From contig NZ_AP027274.1 of assembly GCF_030295705.1 (NCBI RefSeq), forward strand, positions 1,178,001-1,242,000: 64,000 bases of DNA. The letters are read 5' to 3'. Shown here piece by piece: positions 15,232 to 26,063 of this stretch. Position numbers and translations under genes: made by a program. Origin of the DNA: Polynucleobacter sp. TUM22923. Lineage in GTDB: Bacteria > Pseudomonadota > Gammaproteobacteria > Burkholderiales > Burkholderiaceae. Within the stretch, counting starts at the first letter, position 1; each line of letters begins with the position of its first letter. The notes under the pieces are model-generated. The model saw only the letters and a program-made list of their open reading frames with translations, was not told where the DNA came from and did not search any database.

Positions 15232-17097
15232 TTAAATTTCAGCAACATTCTTACCAGCTAGAGCTCGCTTAATACTCGCGTTCATGCGCCTCTGGGCAAA
15301 CTCATCGCTCGCTTTTGCGGCATGATCTACTGCTTTTCTGAGAACTGCACTGTCGGTTTCATCTTGAAGAATTTTTTGGAGATTGCGCATCTCTTGATCA
15401 ACAACAATCTGCTCTTCGGAACTGAGTAGCGCGCGATCAGAGTCGAGTGCTGTTTGCACGGCATCCAATAAACGCTGCGCATTCACTTGCTCTTCACGCA
15501 AAGATCTTGCCAGAAGATCGATTTTTGCAGAAGCAAATCCATCCTTCAGCATACGAGCAATTTCTGCATCCGTTAAACCATAAGAAGGCTTAATATCAAT
15601 GGAGGCTTGGACACCTGATCCCTGCTCCATTGCACTGACAGATAATAGGCCATCTGCGTCGACTTGAAATGTCACCCGAATACGAGCAGCGCCAGCAGCC
15701 ATTGCCGGAATACCGCGCAACTCAAACTTCGCTAAGGAGCGGCAGTCTTGCGCAAGCTCACGCTCACCTTGAACTACCTGAACAGCTAAAGCAGTTTGTC
15801 CATCTTTAAAGGTCGTGAAATCCTGTGCGCGTGCGACTGGTATGGGGGTGTTGCGTGGAATGATTTTTTCTACTAAGCCACCCATCATCTCAATACCAAG
15901 AGAAAGGGGAATGACATCCAATAAGAGCCACTCGTCATCCTTACTTTGATTACCAGCAAGCAAATCAGCCTGCATAGCAGCGCCTAATGCAACCACCTGA
16001 TCAGGATTTAAATTATTGAGTGGCTTACTGCCAAAAAGTTCGCCGACAGCACGTTGCACATGAGGCATACGAGTTGCGCCACCGACCATCACTACGCCTT
16101 TAACTTCTTCTGCTTTTAGGCCGGCGTCACGCAATGCCTTTTTTACTGCCACCAGCGTCTTATTAACTAAATGTTGAGTGATCTCAAAGATTTGGGCCTG
16201 ACTAATACCCACATTAACAACTGTTCCATCCACGAGTATTTCATGAACGTGCGCTAATGGATTATGGCTGAGCAATTCTTTAGCATGCTTACAAGACAGC
16301 AAAAGTTTACGATGATCCTGAATACTCAGAGGCGCTAGATTAGCCTGCTCAATAACCCAGCAATATAGACGATGATCAAAGTCATCACCCCCTAAAGCAG
16401 AGTCTCCACCAGTAGAGAGCACTTCAAATACCCCTCTACTCATTTTCAGAATGGAGATATCAAAGGTACCGCCGCCTAAATCGTATACCGCATAAATACC
16501 CTCAGATGCATTATCTAGACCATATGCAATTGCTGCAGCAGTAGGCTCGTTGAGTAAGCGCAAGACTTCAATACCCGCTAACTTAGCTGCATCTTTAGTG
16601 GCTTGACGCTGAGCATCATCAAAGTAAGCCGGCACGGTAATCACAGCGCCAACAATTTCATCATTGACAGAATCTTCTGCTAGCTGACGCAAGCGCGCTA
16701 AAATTTCTGCCGAGACCTCAATCGGACTCTTATCGCCAGCCACGGTTCTCAATTTCAACATGCCAGGCTCATCGACAAAGTCGTAAGGTGCGCTTTCAAT
16801 ATTCTCGACATCCATGATGCCTCGACCCATAAAACGCTTAACCGATGCAATGGTATTTTTAGGATCAGAGACAATGCTCTCGAGCGCCTCGAAGCCAGCT
16901 TGAGTTCGGCCATTGGGTAAATAGCGCACTACCGAAGGAAGTAGCTCTCGCCCTTCTGCATCAGGAAGCACTTTAGGCAAAGCGTCGCGCACTATTGCCA
17001 CCAAAGAATTGGTAGTACCCAAATCAATGCCTACTGCAATACGACGCTGATGCGGAGCAAGTGATTTACCGGGTTCAGAAATTTGTAATAGGGCCAT
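15232..17097 (-). CDS. hscA: Fe-S assembly chaperone HscA (Hsp70 family)
   Basis: The 621-aa protein has Hsp70 ATPase motifs [12 protein letters not shown] (about 24-35), [14 protein letters not shown] and [14 protein letters not shown], followed by a substrate-binding domain starting near 400 ([17 protein letters not shown]). HscA uses ATP to help move nascent clusters from IscU to target proteins, with HscB as co-chaperone. Position between hscB and fdx and the specialised isc context separate it from DnaK. Confidence 0.95.
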   Translation of the reverse strand: MALLQISEPGKSLAPHQRRIAVGIDLGTTNSLVAIVRDALPKVLPDAEGRELLPSVVRYLPNGRTQAGFEALESIVSDPKNTIASVKRFMGRGIMDVENIESAPYDFVDEPGMLKLRTVAGDKSPIEVSAEILARLRQLAEDSVNDEIVGAVITVPAYFDDAQRQATKDAAKLAGIEVLRLLNEPTAAAIAYGLDNASEGIYAVYDLGGGTFDISILKMSRGVFEVLSTGGDSALGGDDFDHRLYCWVIEQANLAPLSIQDHRKLLLSCKHAKELLSHNPLAHVHEILVDGTVVNVGISQAQIFEITQHLVNKTLVAVKKALRDAGLKAEEVKGVVMVGGATRMPHVQRAVGELFGSKPLNNLNPDQVVALGAAMQADLLAGNQSKDDEWLLLDVIPLSLGIEMMGGLVEKIIPRNTPIPVARAQDFTTFKDGQTALAVQVVQGERELAQDCRSLAKFELRGIPAMAAGAARIRVTFQVDADGLLSVSAMEQGSGVQASIDIKPSYGLTDAEIARMLKDGFASAKIDLLARSLREEQVNAQRLLDAVQTALDSDRALLSSEEQIVVDQEMRNLQKILQDETDSAVLRKAVDHAAKASDEFAQRRMNASIKRALAGKNVAEI

Positions 17098-17116
17098 GGA
17101 GAACTAGAGTTTAAAG

Positions 17117-17650
17117 CTATGCTAAAGCGGAGATGGCGTCATCTAGCTCAAGCGCAAACTTATCGATAAAAAGGAGGCCTCTCAGTAATTCGGCAGCGCG
17201 ATGGTAATTCTTGGCACCATCAATTGCCTGCCCAATTTCTGCGAGAGTTTCTTTCTTGGAAGCATTTACTTCTTCAGTGAGAGCTTCCAGCGCTGCAAAA
17301 TCATGTTCAGACTCCTCAAGACTCTCGCGCCAAGCCATCTGCTTCATCAAAAAAGCCGCTGGCATTGCGGTGTTTGTCTCAAGATGGGCATCCACTCCAT
17401 GCAGTTGACAAAGATACAAACCACGCTGAATCGGATGCTTCAGGGTTTGAAAGGCGGTATTCGCAAAGGTTGTCATTTGCATAGCCAATCGCTGCTCGGT
17501 ATCGCTACCACGAGCATGGCGGTCTGGGTGTACCTGCTTCTGAATCGCGAGATAGGCCTGATCCAGCGCCGCTAAATCTATATTGAATTGCTGCTCTACA
17601 CCAAAAAAACGAAAGTAATCTTCAGACGCGGAAGGATTCGCCACAACCAC
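17117..17650 (-). CDS. hscB: Fe-S assembly co-chaperone HscB (J-domain protein)
   Basis: The 177-aa protein has an N-terminal J domain ([20 protein letters not shown], with the conserved HPDRH near residue 40) and a C-terminal three-helix bundle that binds IscU. It stimulates HscA ATPase. The start is a GTG at 17650 (a second GTG lies two codons later), placing its first 29 bases inside the end of iscA, so translation is probably coupled. It precedes hscA by 19 bp. Confidence 0.92.
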   Translation of the reverse strand: MVVANPSASEDYFRFFGVEQQFNIDLAALDQAYLAIQKQVHPDRHARGSDTEQRLAMQMTTFANTAFQTLKHPIQRGLYLCQLHGVDAHLETNTAMPAAFLMKQMAWRESLEESEHDFAALEALTEEVNASKKETLAEIGQAIDGAKNYHRAAELLRGLLFIDKFALELDDAISALA

Positions 17651-17945
17651 ACTCGTCTTTCATATTTGGATTTTGGAACTTGAAGCCTTCATTCAGGCCC
17701 TCACGCACAAAATCCAGTTCGGTACCATCTAGATAAGCCAAGCTCTTTGGGTCGACAAAAATCACAATTCCATTAGACTCAAATCGAGTATCTTCTGGAG
17801 CGGCATCATCGACATATTCGAGCTGGTAAGCCAAGCCCGAGCATCCAGTAGTGCGAACACCCAAACGTAAGCCGCAGCCTTTTCCGCGCTTATCTAAATT
17901 ACGCTGAACATGCTTTGCTGCTTTGTCGGTAAGGGTAATAGCCAT
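17622..17945 (-). CDS. iscA: A-type Fe-S carrier IscA
   Basis: The 107-aa protein has the three ligand cysteines of the A-type family: [13 protein letters not shown] and the C-terminal DECGCGESF. It carries or delivers Fe or Fe-S clusters in the ISC pathway. It lies between iscU (37 bp upstream) and hscB (overlapping). Length is normal. Confidence 0.95.
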   Translation of the reverse strand: MAITLTDKAAKHVQRNLDKRGKGCGLRLGVRTTGCSGLAYQLEYVDDAAPEDTRFESNGIVIFVDPKSLAYLDGTELDFVREGLNEGFKFQNPNMKDECGCGESFRV

Positions 17946-17982
17946 ATTGAGAACCTATTCTTTAAGCATTTTTACTAAACAA

Positions 17983-18369
17983 TTACTGAACAGGATGCTT
18001 TTCTTTGTAATCAGCCACTGCTGCCTTGATGGCATCTTCCGCCAAAATAGAGCAGTGAATTTTTACTGGTGGCAAAGCCAATTCTTCAGCAATCAATGAG
18101 TTCTTAATCTCTAAAGCTTGGTCTAAGGTTTTGCCTTTAACCCACTCTGTTACCAAAGAGGATGAGGCAATCGCTGAACCACAACCATAGGTCTTGAATT
18201 TAGCGTCCTCAATCACACCTTGATCATTCACGCGGATCTGCAATTTCATGACGTCACCGCAAGCTGGCGCACCAACCATACCGGTACCAACCTGGTCATC
18301 ACCTTTTTCAAAAGAACCCACATTACGGGGGTTTTCATAATGGTCGATTACTTTGTCGCTATAAGCCAT
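17983..18369 (-). CDS. iscU: Fe-S cluster scaffold IscU
   Basis: The 128-aa scaffold has conserved ligands at APACGDVMKLQ, TYGCGSAIASSS and HCSILAEDAI; PPVKIHCS contains the LPPVK-like HscA recognition motif. Clusters are built on it from sulfur supplied by IscS. It lies 43 bp downstream of iscS. Confidence 0.96.
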   Translation of the reverse strand: MAYSDKVIDHYENPRNVGSFEKGDDQVGTGMVGAPACGDVMKLQIRVNDQGVIEDAKFKTYGCGSAIASSSLVTEWVKGKTLDQALEIKNSLIAEELALPPVKIHCSILAEDAIKAAVADYKEKHPVQ

Positions 18370-18412
18370 GATATTTCCTTATTAACTGTTCTATATTGCT
18401 GTTAAAAGCTGA

Positions 18413-19672
18413 TTAATGCGCAGCCCATTGAATGGTGCTGATATCAATACCATCCTTAAACATTTCCCACAATGGTGAAAGCTCTCTCAACTTCGCGATC
18501 TTCTCTTTCACCAACTTAATTGTGAAGTCCACTTCTTCTTCTGTAGTAAAGCGGCCTAAAGTAAAGCGAATCGAACTATGTGCCAGCTCATCATTTCGAC
18601 CCAGCGCACGCAACACATAAGAAGGCTCTAAGGAAGCGGAGGTACAGGCAGAACCTGAAGAAATCGCTAAATCTTTCAACGCCATCAACATCGACTCACC
18701 TTCAACATAGTTAAAACTAATGTTGAGATTATGGGGAACACGAGTATCCATATCGCCGTTGACATACACTTCTTCGATATCTTTTAAGCCTGCCAATAAA
18801 CGATCGCGTAAGGCACGGATGCGTTTATTTTCTTCGGCCATTTCGATACGAGCAAAACGGAAGGCTTCGCCCATACCCACAATTTGGTGCACCGCCAAAG
18901 TGCCTGAGCGCATACCGCGCTCATGACCACCACCATGAATCTGAGACTCAATCCGGATGCGGGGCTTACGACGGACAAATAAAGCGCCCATTCCCTTTGG
19001 ACCATAACTCTTGTGGGCTGAGAAGCTCATTAGATCTACTTTGGTGTTTTCTAAATCAATCTCAACCTTACCGGTAGCCTGCGCTGCATCAACGTGCAAA
19101 ATAACGCCACGCTCACGGCAGAGCTCACCAATCGCAGGTATGTCTTGAATTACACCAATTTCGTTATTGACATACATGACTGAAGTCAAAATAGTTCCCG
19201 GCTTCATTGCCGCTTTGAGTTGCTCAAAGTCAATCAAGCCATTAGGCAGCACGTCTAAATAGGTCACCTCGAAACCTTCGCGCTCTAAGTCGCGGCAAGT
19301 GTCTAGTGTGGCCTTGTGCTCAGTCTTGACGGTAATGATGTGATTGCCGCGATCTTTGTAAAAGTGAGCAGCGCCTTTCAATGCCAAATTAATACTTTCA
19401 GTGGCACCACTAGTCCATACGATTTCTCGTGGATCGGCGTGTACCAATTGGGCCACTTCTGAACGCGCCCATTCAACGGCCTCTTCCGCTGCCCAGCCAT
19501 AAGCATGACTCCGGGATGCTGCGTTACCAAACTGCTCGCGCAGAAAAGGCATCATCTTGTCCACGACACGGGGATCGATTGGAGTGGTTGAGGAGTAGTC
19601 CATGTACACAGGAAAGTGTTTTGGACTAAACATTGGTATAGATTGCTGAGGAATGTCTTGTGGTGCGTTCAT
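18413..19672 (-). CDS. iscS: Cysteine desulfurase IscS
   Basis: The 419-aa PLP enzyme converts cysteine to alanine plus a persulfide. Visible motifs are [15 protein letters not shown] near the start, the PLP-lysine region [17 protein letters not shown], and the mobile-loop active Cys in [21 protein letters not shown]. It is about 15 aa longer at the N-terminus than E. coli IscS; an ATG at codon 14 is an alternative start. It follows iscR by 39 bp. Confidence 0.95.
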   Translation of the reverse strand: MNAPQDIPQQSIPMFSPKHFPVYMDYSSTTPIDPRVVDKMMPFLREQFGNAASRSHAYGWAAEEAVEWARSEVAQLVHADPREIVWTSGATESINLALKGAAHFYKDRGNHIITVKTEHKATLDTCRDLEREGFEVTYLDVLPNGLIDFEQLKAAMKPGTILTSVMYVNNEIGVIQDIPAIGELCRERGVILHVDAAQATGKVEIDLENTKVDLMSFSAHKSYGPKGMGALFVRRKPRIRIESQIHGGGHERGMRSGTLAVHQIVGMGEAFRFARIEMAEENKRIRALRDRLLAGLKDIEEVYVNGDMDTRVPHNLNISFNYVEGESMLMALKDLAISSGSACTSASLEPSYVLRALGRNDELAHSSIRFTLGRFTTEEEVDFTIKLVKEKIAKLRELSPLWEMFKDGIDISTIQWAAH

Positions 19673-19711
19673 GATTGGCTTATAAGTTAAATAGTTAGAG
19701 CTTTGCTAGGT

Positions 19712-20284
19712 TTAGTTACTTAGCTTAGCTAAATTAAAAACAGAATTAATTAGGGGCCGCTTGGGAGCAAGCTCTTTTTTAATTGAAAGTGCTGGGGCTG
19801 ATTTTTGAGCCTTGACACCTTCAACTTTAATTTTCTTGTGTCGCATGTCTTGAATCACTGCGCCGCGACCCTCTTGCTGTTGAACAAGATCATTCAAAGA
19901 TACCGAACTGAGATACTCAACCATCTTGGAGTTCAGATTTGTCCAAAGATCATGGGTCATGCAGTGGCCATGGCTTTCTTCATCAGACTGGCAATTGCCC
20001 TTACCGCCGCACTGGGTGGCATCGAGCGGCTCATCCACCGCAACAATAATGTCTGCAACACTAATCTCGTTGGACTTGCGGGCTAGGGTATAACCACCGC
20101 CTGGGCCACGGGTACTCTCGACGAGGTTAAATCGGCGCAATTTACCGAATAACTGCTCTAAGTAAGAAAGGGAAATCTTCTGTCGTTGGCTAATTCCGGC
20201 CAAAGTAACAGGTCCGTGCGTTTCACGGAGGGCTAAATCAATCATTGCGGTTACTGCAAAACGACCTTTTGTTGTAAGTCTCAT
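19712..20284 (-). CDS. iscR: Fe-S cluster-sensing repressor IscR (Rrf2 family)
   Basis: I start at the ATG at 20284 (MRLTTKGRFAVTAMIDLALR), preceded by AAGGTG; the frame open to 20410 is non-conserved leader. The 190-aa protein has an Rrf2 winged helix and cluster-binding cysteines in TQCGGKGNCQSDEESHGHCMTH. With its [2Fe-2S] cluster it represses the isc operon; when clusters are short, repression lifts. A matching operator lies about 50 bp upstream (20335-20359). The C-terminal tail after residue 140 is Lys-rich and longer than in E. coli. Confidence 0.93.
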   Translation of the reverse strand: MRLTTKGRFAVTAMIDLALRETHGPVTLAGISQRQKISLSYLEQLFGKLRRFNLVESTRGPGGGYTLARKSNEISVADIIVAVDEPLDATQCGGKGNCQSDEESHGHCMTHDLWTNLNSKMVEYLSSVSLNDLVQQQEGRGAVIQDMRHKKIKVEGVKAQKSAPALSIKKELAPKRPLINSVFNLAKLSN

Positions 20285-20334
20285 ATGGCACCTTGGTAAT
20301 GGATTGTTATGGACAGCTAACAGCCTGGCGGGTA

Positions 20335-20359
20335 ATACCCGACCATTCCACTCAACTTT
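20335..20359 (-). promoter_or_regulatory. Probable IscR binding site (type 1) upstream of iscR
   Basis: The top-strand stretch begins ATACCCGACC and ends CTCAACTTT. Compared by hand with the type 1 IscR consensus as I remember it (ATASYYGAC...GTCRRSTAT), it agrees at about 21 of 25 positions. Its place upstream of the isc operon fits autorepression by holo-IscR. Confidence 0.55.
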
Positions 20360-20438
20360 ACCATACCCTCCAGTAATTTGCACGGGGAAACCCTGATACC
20401 TCGCTATCAAAGCAAGGGGTTAATGTCTGCAGCGTTAC

Positions 20439-22592
20439 TTAGACACTATCCCTAGATCTGGCGCCAAAAGCCATCTCCTTAACTTTGGTCAGGCGATCTC
20501 GAGTACTGGCCGCCTTTTCAAACTCAAGATTTTTGGCCTCAGTGTTCATTTGCTTCTCTAAGCGCTTGATTTCACTGGAAAGATCTTTTTGGGTCATATC
20601 CTCGTAGTGCGCGCGCTCTTGCTCTACCTGCATTTCTGTACGCTTCTCTTTTACGTCATAAACGCCGTCAATGATGTCTTTGATGCGCTTCTTAACCCCG
20701 CGAGGAACAATGCCATTCGCTTTATTAAAAGCCTCCTGCTTTGTTCTGCGACGGTCGGTCTCATCCATAGCGCGTTGCATAGAATTGGTAATGCGGTCGG
20801 CATACAGAATAGCCTTGCCGCGAACGTTGCGCGCTGCCCGTCCAATCGTCTGGATTAAGCTGCGCTCAGAACGTAGGAAACCTTCCTTGTCGGCGTCTAA
20901 AATGGCGACGAGAGAAACCTCAGGAATATCTAAACCTTCTCGTAGTAAATTAATTCCCACCAAAACATCAAACACACCCAAACGTAAATCGCGCAGAATT
21001 TCTACACGCTCAACAGTATCAATATCGGAGTGCACATAGCGCACCTTCACGCCATGATCTGATAAGTAGTCGGTTAACTGCTCTGCCATTCGCTTCGTTA
21101 AGACCGTAACCAACACCCGCTCATGCACCTTCACTCGTTCATGAATTTGCCCAAGCAAATCATCTACCTGCGTACTAGCGGGTAAAACTTCAATTTGAGG
21201 GTCTACTAATCCAGTCGGTCTTGCTACTTGCTCAACCACTTGTCCAGTATGCGTATTTTCATAATCTGCTGGGGTAGCTGATACAAACATGGTCTGACGC
21301 ATTTTGGTTTCAAATTCAGAAAATTTCAGCGGCCGGTTATCCATTGCTGATGGCAGCCGAAATCCAAATTCAACTAAGGTTTGTTTACGTGATTTATCAC
21401 CGTTGTACATTGCATTAAGCTGTCCAATAAGTACATGACTCTCATCCAAGAACATCAGTGCATCATTAGGCAGATAGTCTACTAACGTCGGCGGCGCCTC
21501 ACCTGGCATGGCCCCTGACAGGTGACGGGAATAATTTTCAATTCCTTTACAAAAGCCAAGCTCATTGAGCATTTCTAAATCAAAACGAGTGCGCTGCTCA
21601 AGACGTTGCGCCTCTACAAGCTTGCCATCTTTCACAAACTCATCTAAGCGAAGTCGTAATTCAACCTTGATTGTCTCGATGGCTTTTAAGACAGTATCGC
21701 GAGGGGTCACGTAGTGCGAACTTGGATAGACCGTAAAGCGTGGAATTTTTTGACGAATTTTGCCTGTCAACGGATCAAAAAATTGCAAACTTTCGATTTC
21801 ATCATCAAATAACTCAACCCGGACAGCTAACTCATTATGTTCGGCTGGGAAGATATCAATCGTATCGCCACGCACTCGAAATACACCCCGCTTAAAGTCC
21901 ATTTCATTTCGATCGTATTGCATGGCAATTAAACGCATCAAAATATCGCGCTGACTCATCTTGTCACCGGGACGCAATGTCATCACCATGCTGTGATAGT
22001 CGCCCGGGTTACCAATGCCGTAAATTGCCGATACGGTTGAAACAATAATGACGTCGCGACGCTCTAATAAACTCTTTGTGGCCGAGAGTCGCATTTGCTC
22101 AATATGTTCATTGATGGACGAGTCCTTTTCAATAAATAAATCGCGCGTAGGAACGTAAGCCTCAGGCTGGTAATAATCGTAATAGCTGACAAAGTACTCG
22201 ACTGCATTCTTAGGAAAGAATTCCCGAAACTCACTATAGAGCTGCGCAGCTAAAGTCTTATTTGGAGCAAAAATAATGGCAGGTCGACCTGTTCTGGCGA
22301 TCACATTGGCCATCGTGAAGGTTTTACCCGAGCCCGTAACGCCCAGCAGCGTTTGAAAGGTCAGACCATCCTCTATTCCAGCCACCAGTGCATCGATTGC
22401 GGCCGGCTGATCGCCTGCGGGCGGAAACGGCTGGTACAGATGAAAAGGGGAATCAGGGAAGGAAACGAACTTTGCAGGATCGAGATCGTGACCTGCTTCA
22501 CCTAAGGGGTCAGCTTGTATGGTGGATTGGGCTTTGGGGGCTATCGCACTTTCTGTCTCTAAGGAGGATTTTTTAGGGTACTTTGGGGGCAT
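20439..22592 (-). CDS. uvrB: UvrABC system subunit B (excision nuclease helicase)
   Basis: UvrB verifies lesions and recruits UvrC in nucleotide excision repair. The core begins at [21 protein letters not shown]. Walker A is [17 protein letters not shown], the beta-hairpin region is [18 protein letters not shown]-type [10 protein letters not shown] and helicase motif VI (QTIGRAARN) follow, and a C-terminal UVR domain binds UvrC. The frame is open to 22697, but family alignment supports the ATG at 22592 or 22604 (about 717-721 aa). The unconserved N-terminal extension before the core is longer than in E. coli. Confidence 0.95.
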   Translation of the reverse strand: MPPKYPKKSSLETESAIAPKAQSTIQADPLGEAGHDLDPAKFVSFPDSPFHLYQPFPPAGDQPAAIDALVAGIEDGLTFQTLLGVTGSGKTFTMANVIARTGRPAIIFAPNKTLAAQLYSEFREFFPKNAVEYFVSYYDYYQPEAYVPTRDLFIEKDSSINEHIEQMRLSATKSLLERRDVIIVSTVSAIYGIGNPGDYHSMVMTLRPGDKMSQRDILMRLIAMQYDRNEMDFKRGVFRVRGDTIDIFPAEHNELAVRVELFDDEIESLQFFDPLTGKIRQKIPRFTVYPSSHYVTPRDTVLKAIETIKVELRLRLDEFVKDGKLVEAQRLEQRTRFDLEMLNELGFCKGIENYSRHLSGAMPGEAPPTLVDYLPNDALMFLDESHVLIGQLNAMYNGDKSRKQTLVEFGFRLPSAMDNRPLKFSEFETKMRQTMFVSATPADYENTHTGQVVEQVARPTGLVDPQIEVLPASTQVDDLLGQIHERVKVHERVLVTVLTKRMAEQLTDYLSDHGVKVRYVHSDIDTVERVEILRDLRLGVFDVLVGINLLREGLDIPEVSLVAILDADKEGFLRSERSLIQTIGRAARNVRGKAILYADRITNSMQRAMDETDRRRTKQEAFNKANGIVPRGVKKRIKDIIDGVYDVKEKRTEMQVEQERAHYEDMTQKDLSSEIKRLEKQMNTEAKNLEFEKAASTRDRLTKVKEMAFGARSRDSV

Positions 22593-22786
22593 CTCAGCTA
22601 TCATTTCACATGTAGCTTTTAGCCACAGCGAATTTTTCACAAACAATGATTTTGCCGTTTTTATGCAGAAATAGCTAAACCTGATGCCAAAATACAAAGA
22701 TTGAAATAAATTCTATCGACCTTAAACCGATAAAGCATTGATTTAACTAATTATTTAACCCTGAACACCTACTTACTGACCTCCCA

Positions 22787-23986
22787 ATGACCTTGTTTGC
22801 CTCCGTCCAGCTAGCCCCTAAAGATCCTATTTTTGGCCTTACCGAAGCCTATGTCGCCGATCAACGTGCAGACAAAGTGAACTTAGGTGTGGGCGTGTAC
22901 TACACCGACGAGGGCAAAGTACCCCTTTTAAAGGCAGTAATTAAGGCGGAAGAGGCGATTGTGGCTAAGCGCTCCCCGCGCGGCTATATCCCAATCGAAG
23001 GACCAAATCCTTACAACAGCGCAGTCCAAAACCTCTTGTTTGGCGCTGACTCTGCACTGATTGAAGCGGGTCGTGTCGTGACTGCTGAATGTCTGGGCGG
23101 CACGGGTGCATTGCGTGTTGGCGCTGACTTTATTAAGCGCCTGAACCTCAATGCGCCTTGCGCTATCAGCAACCCCACCTGGGAAAACCACCGCGGTATT
23201 TTTGAGTCCGCTGGTTTTGAGGTGCTGGAATATGCCTACTTCGACGGAGAGACTCGTGGTGTCAATTTTGATGGCATGGTCAAATCGTTAGAGTCATTCC
23301 CACAGTTCACTACCGTGTTACTGCATGCCTGCTGCCATAACCCTACCGGGGCTGACATTACTGAGGCGCAGTGGCGTCAAGTCATTGCTATTTGTAAAGC
23401 AAAGCAGCTCATTCCTTTTCTGGATATGGCTTATCAAGGGTTTGCGGAGGGGATCGAGCAGGATGGCGTAGCCGTGCGTTTATTTGCTGACTCTGGCATG
23501 TCTTTCTTTGTCTCCAGCTCTTTCTCTAAATCGTTCTCACTCTACGGTGAGCGCGTAGGCGCCCTCTCTATCGTGACTCAAAGCAAAGATGAATGCACTC
23601 GCGTTCTATCTCAGTTAAAGCGGGTCATTCGGACGAACTATTCCAATCCCCCAACTCATGGCGCCGCTATTGTGGCGGCCGTGCTCAATTCGCCTGAGTT
23701 GCGTCAACTTTGGGAAAATGAGTTAGCCCAGATGCGCGATCGTATTAAAACCATGCGCCAAGGACTGGTGCAAAAACTGGCTGCCGCTGGGGTAAAGCAA
23801 GATTTTGCCTTTATCGAAAAGCAGCGTGGCATGTTTTCTTATTCCGGGTTAACTGCCGCACAAGTAGAGCGCTTACAGAAAGAAGATGGGATTTATGCCC
23901 TCTCCACAGGTCGTATTTGCGTAGCTGCCCTCAATACTCACAATATTGACAAAGCTGCCGTAGCGATAGCCCGCGTTTTAGCCTAA
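22787..23986 (+). CDS. tyrB: Aromatic amino acid/aspartate aminotransferase, PLP class I
   Basis: The 399-aa enzyme of the AspC/TyrB family transfers amino groups between aspartate or aromatic amino acids and 2-oxoglutarate. Visible are GVGVYYTDEGKVPLL (about 35-49), the NPTWENH substrate region, HACCHNPTGAD and the PLP lysine in SSSFSKSFSLYGERVG. It is divergent from uvrB. AspC versus TyrB cannot be told with certainty; symbol tentative. Confidence 0.88.
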   Translation: MTLFASVQLAPKDPIFGLTEAYVADQRADKVNLGVGVYYTDEGKVPLLKAVIKAEEAIVAKRSPRGYIPIEGPNPYNSAVQNLLFGADSALIEAGRVVTAECLGGTGALRVGADFIKRLNLNAPCAISNPTWENHRGIFESAGFEVLEYAYFDGETRGVNFDGMVKSLESFPQFTTVLLHACCHNPTGADITEAQWRQVIAICKAKQLIPFLDMAYQGFAEGIEQDGVAVRLFADSGMSFFVSSSFSKSFSLYGERVGALSIVTQSKDECTRVLSQLKRVIRTNYSNPPTHGAAIVAAVLNSPELRQLWENELAQMRDRIKTMRQGLVQKLAAAGVKQDFAFIEKQRGMFSYSGLTAAQVERLQKEDGIYALSTGRICVAALNTHNIDKAAVAIARVLA

Positions 23987-24018
23987 ACAGCAGTTACACT
24001 GAGTTAACAGGAGGCAAC

Positions 24019-25317
24019 ATGCTATATCAACTTCATGAGTTCCAGAAATCGCTACTAGAACCAGTCAGTTCTTGGGCGCGTGCTGCTTCAGCTGCTTTTA
24101 TTGATGCCTCTAACCCAGCATCCAAAATTCCTGGCTCTGAGAGATTGTCTGCGAGTTACGAGTTGCTTTACCGCCTCGGCAAAGACTACAAGAAGCCAGA
24201 GTTTGGTATTCGTACAGTGCATGCACACGGTCGTGAAGTTGCCATTCAAGAAATCGCTACTGTCACTAAACCATTTTGTAAATTGATTCGCTTTAAGCGC
24301 TACTCTGATGATGTTGAAGTCATTAAGAAGCTGAAAGAAGATCCCGTCGTTTTAGTGGTTGCGCCTATGTCTGGCCATCACTCCACCTTATTACGCGACA
24401 CCGTGCGCACCTTATTGCAAGATCACAAGGTCTACATTACTGATTGGATTGATGCTCGCACTGTTCCGTTAGCGGATGGTGAATTTGGTTTAGATGACTA
24501 CGTACACTATGTACAAGAATTCATCCGTACCATTGGCGCAGAAAATCTTCATGTAATTTCAGTGTGTCAGCCTACAGTTCCGACTTTAGGAGCCATTTCT
24601 TTGATGGCTACTGCGGGTGAGAAAACTCCAGCATCCATGATCATGATGGGCGGCCCAATTGATGCCCGCAAGTCTCCAACGGCAGTGAACGACTTGGCAG
24701 ACCAAAAATCATTTGAGTGGTTTGAGAGTCATGTTATTTACAGCGTCCCACCCAACTATCCTGGTGCAGGTCGTAAGGTCTACCCTGGCTTCTTGCAGCA
24801 CACTGGCTTTATGGCAATGAACCCAAGAAATCATATGCAATCTCACTGGGATTACTTTCAAAATCTAGTGCGTGGTGATGAGCAAGATGTCAAAGCACAT
24901 ATTCGTTTTTATGATGAGTACAACGCCGTCCTTGATATGGATGCGAAGTTTTACCTAGACACGATCAAAATAGTCTTTCAAGATTACGCTCTGCCTGATG
25001 GTAAATGGAAAGTGGCAGGTAAATTAGTGAAGCCTCAAGATATTACCGAAACTGCCCTACTGAGTATTGAAGGCGAGTTAGATGATATTTCTGGTAGTGG
25101 CCAAACACGCGCAGCCCATGCGCTTTGTTCGGGTATTACCAAACCCAATAAAGATCACTATGAAGTTGCTGGGGCCGGGCACTACGGTATCTTTGCCGGT
25201 CGTCGTTGGCGCGAGAAAGTCTACCCAAAAATTAAATCGTTTATTCGTGAGCACCAGACTGTTCAGAAGAAAACCCGAGCGCGGCCGCCAAAGCTGGGAA
25301 GTAAGAAGTCTGCATAA
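24019..25317 (+). CDS. phaZ: Intracellular polyhydroxybutyrate depolymerase
   Basis: The 432-aa alpha/beta hydrolase of the PHB_depo_C family mobilises stored PHB granules in the cytoplasm. It begins MLYQLHEFQKSLLEPVSSWA. The nucleophile region ISVCQPTVPTLG (about 180-191) has Cys, as in the intracellular depolymerases of Ralstonia, instead of the Ser of secreted enzymes; VAGAGHYGIFAGRRWR carries the catalytic His. GGAGG precedes the start. Presence implies that the organism stores PHB. Confidence 0.92.
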   Translation: MLYQLHEFQKSLLEPVSSWARAASAAFIDASNPASKIPGSERLSASYELLYRLGKDYKKPEFGIRTVHAHGREVAIQEIATVTKPFCKLIRFKRYSDDVEVIKKLKEDPVVLVVAPMSGHHSTLLRDTVRTLLQDHKVYITDWIDARTVPLADGEFGLDDYVHYVQEFIRTIGAENLHVISVCQPTVPTLGAISLMATAGEKTPASMIMMGGPIDARKSPTAVNDLADQKSFEWFESHVIYSVPPNYPGAGRKVYPGFLQHTGFMAMNPRNHMQSHWDYFQNLVRGDEQDVKAHIRFYDEYNAVLDMDAKFYLDTIKIVFQDYALPDGKWKVAGKLVKPQDITETALLSIEGELDDISGSGQTRAAHALCSGITKPNKDHYEVAGAGHYGIFAGRRWREKVYPKIKSFIREHQTVQKKTRARPPKLGSKKSA

Positions 25318-25325
25318 ACTAGCAG

Positions 25326-25348
25326 CGCGACCTCAGGGTCGCGTTTCT
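25326..25348 (+). terminator. Hairpin terminator after phaZ
   Basis: CGCGACC-tcag-GGTCGCG is followed by TTTCT. The T tract is short, so some read-through into rnfB is likely. Confidence 0.6.
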
Positions 25349-25371
25349 AGTTCTAGAGCATTCAGATCAAT

Positions 25372-26061
25372 ATGCAAAGCCAGCAACAGCGAACACTTGC
25401 CGATCGTCTCGAGAATCTACTCCCCCAGACCCAATGTACTAAATGTAGCTACCCCGACTGCAGGGGATATGCTGAGGCAATGGCCTCTGGTGAGGCCTTA
25501 CCTAATCGATGTCCACCGGGCGGTGTAGAAGGCATCAGGCGCTTGTCTGAGTTGCTGACACCCATATATCCTCAGGCTACCTTTAAACTCAATCCCACGA
25601 TCGATACTGACTGCGGACTAGAGCGCCCCAGAACCATTGCTTTGATTGATTCAAATACATGCATCGGTTGCACGCTCTGTATTCAGGCTTGCCCTGTTGA
25701 TGCCATTGTGGGGGCTTCAAAACAAATGCATGTAGTCTTGAGTGATTGGTGTACTGGCTGCGACCTTTGTATTCCACCCTGCCCCGTTGACTGCATCACT
25801 ATGATCGATGTCACCGGCGCTCAGACTGGATGGGATGCCTGGTCTGCGCCATTGGCCGACATAGCGCGCACCCGTTACCATGCTCGTGAAAAGAGATTGG
25901 AGCGCGAGGAGCAAGACAATGATGCACGTCTTGCTAAAAAAGCTGCGGCTAAATTAGATGAAGTTAATGCACAATCTCCTCAGTCTGAAGAGGCAAAACA
26001 AGAGCAAGAGCGTAAGCGAGCCATCATCGCTGCGGCTATTGCGCGCGCTCAGCAAAAGTAA
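25372..26061 (+). CDS. rnfB: RnfB-like electron transport ferredoxin protein
   Basis: The 229-aa protein has an N-terminal Fe-S domain (TQCTKCSYPDCRGYAEAM, then NRCPPGG at about 22-50) and two 4Fe-4S ferredoxin motifs, CIGCTLCIQACPVDAI and CTGCDLCIPPCPVDCI. The C-terminus is a charged, Lys/Glu-rich helix. It lacks the membrane helix of classical RnfB, and no other rnf gene is near, as is usual for the stand-alone betaproteobacterial version. nth starts 2 bp downstream, a common pairing. Its physiological partner is not evident. Confidence 0.88.
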   Translation: MQSQQQRTLADRLENLLPQTQCTKCSYPDCRGYAEAMASGEALPNRCPPGGVEGIRRLSELLTPIYPQATFKLNPTIDTDCGLERPRTIALIDSNTCIGCTLCIQACPVDAIVGASKQMHVVLSDWCTGCDLCIPPCPVDCITMIDVTGAQTGWDAWSAPLADIARTRYHAREKRLEREEQDNDARLAKKAAAKLDEVNAQSPQSEEAKQEQERKRAIIAAAIARAQQK

Positions 26062-26063
26062 TC

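Noticed and set aside
25372-26061. Full Rnf complex or nitrogen fixation locus
   Set aside because: Only an RnfB-like protein without a membrane helix is present, followed by nth; no other rnf or nif gene is seen.
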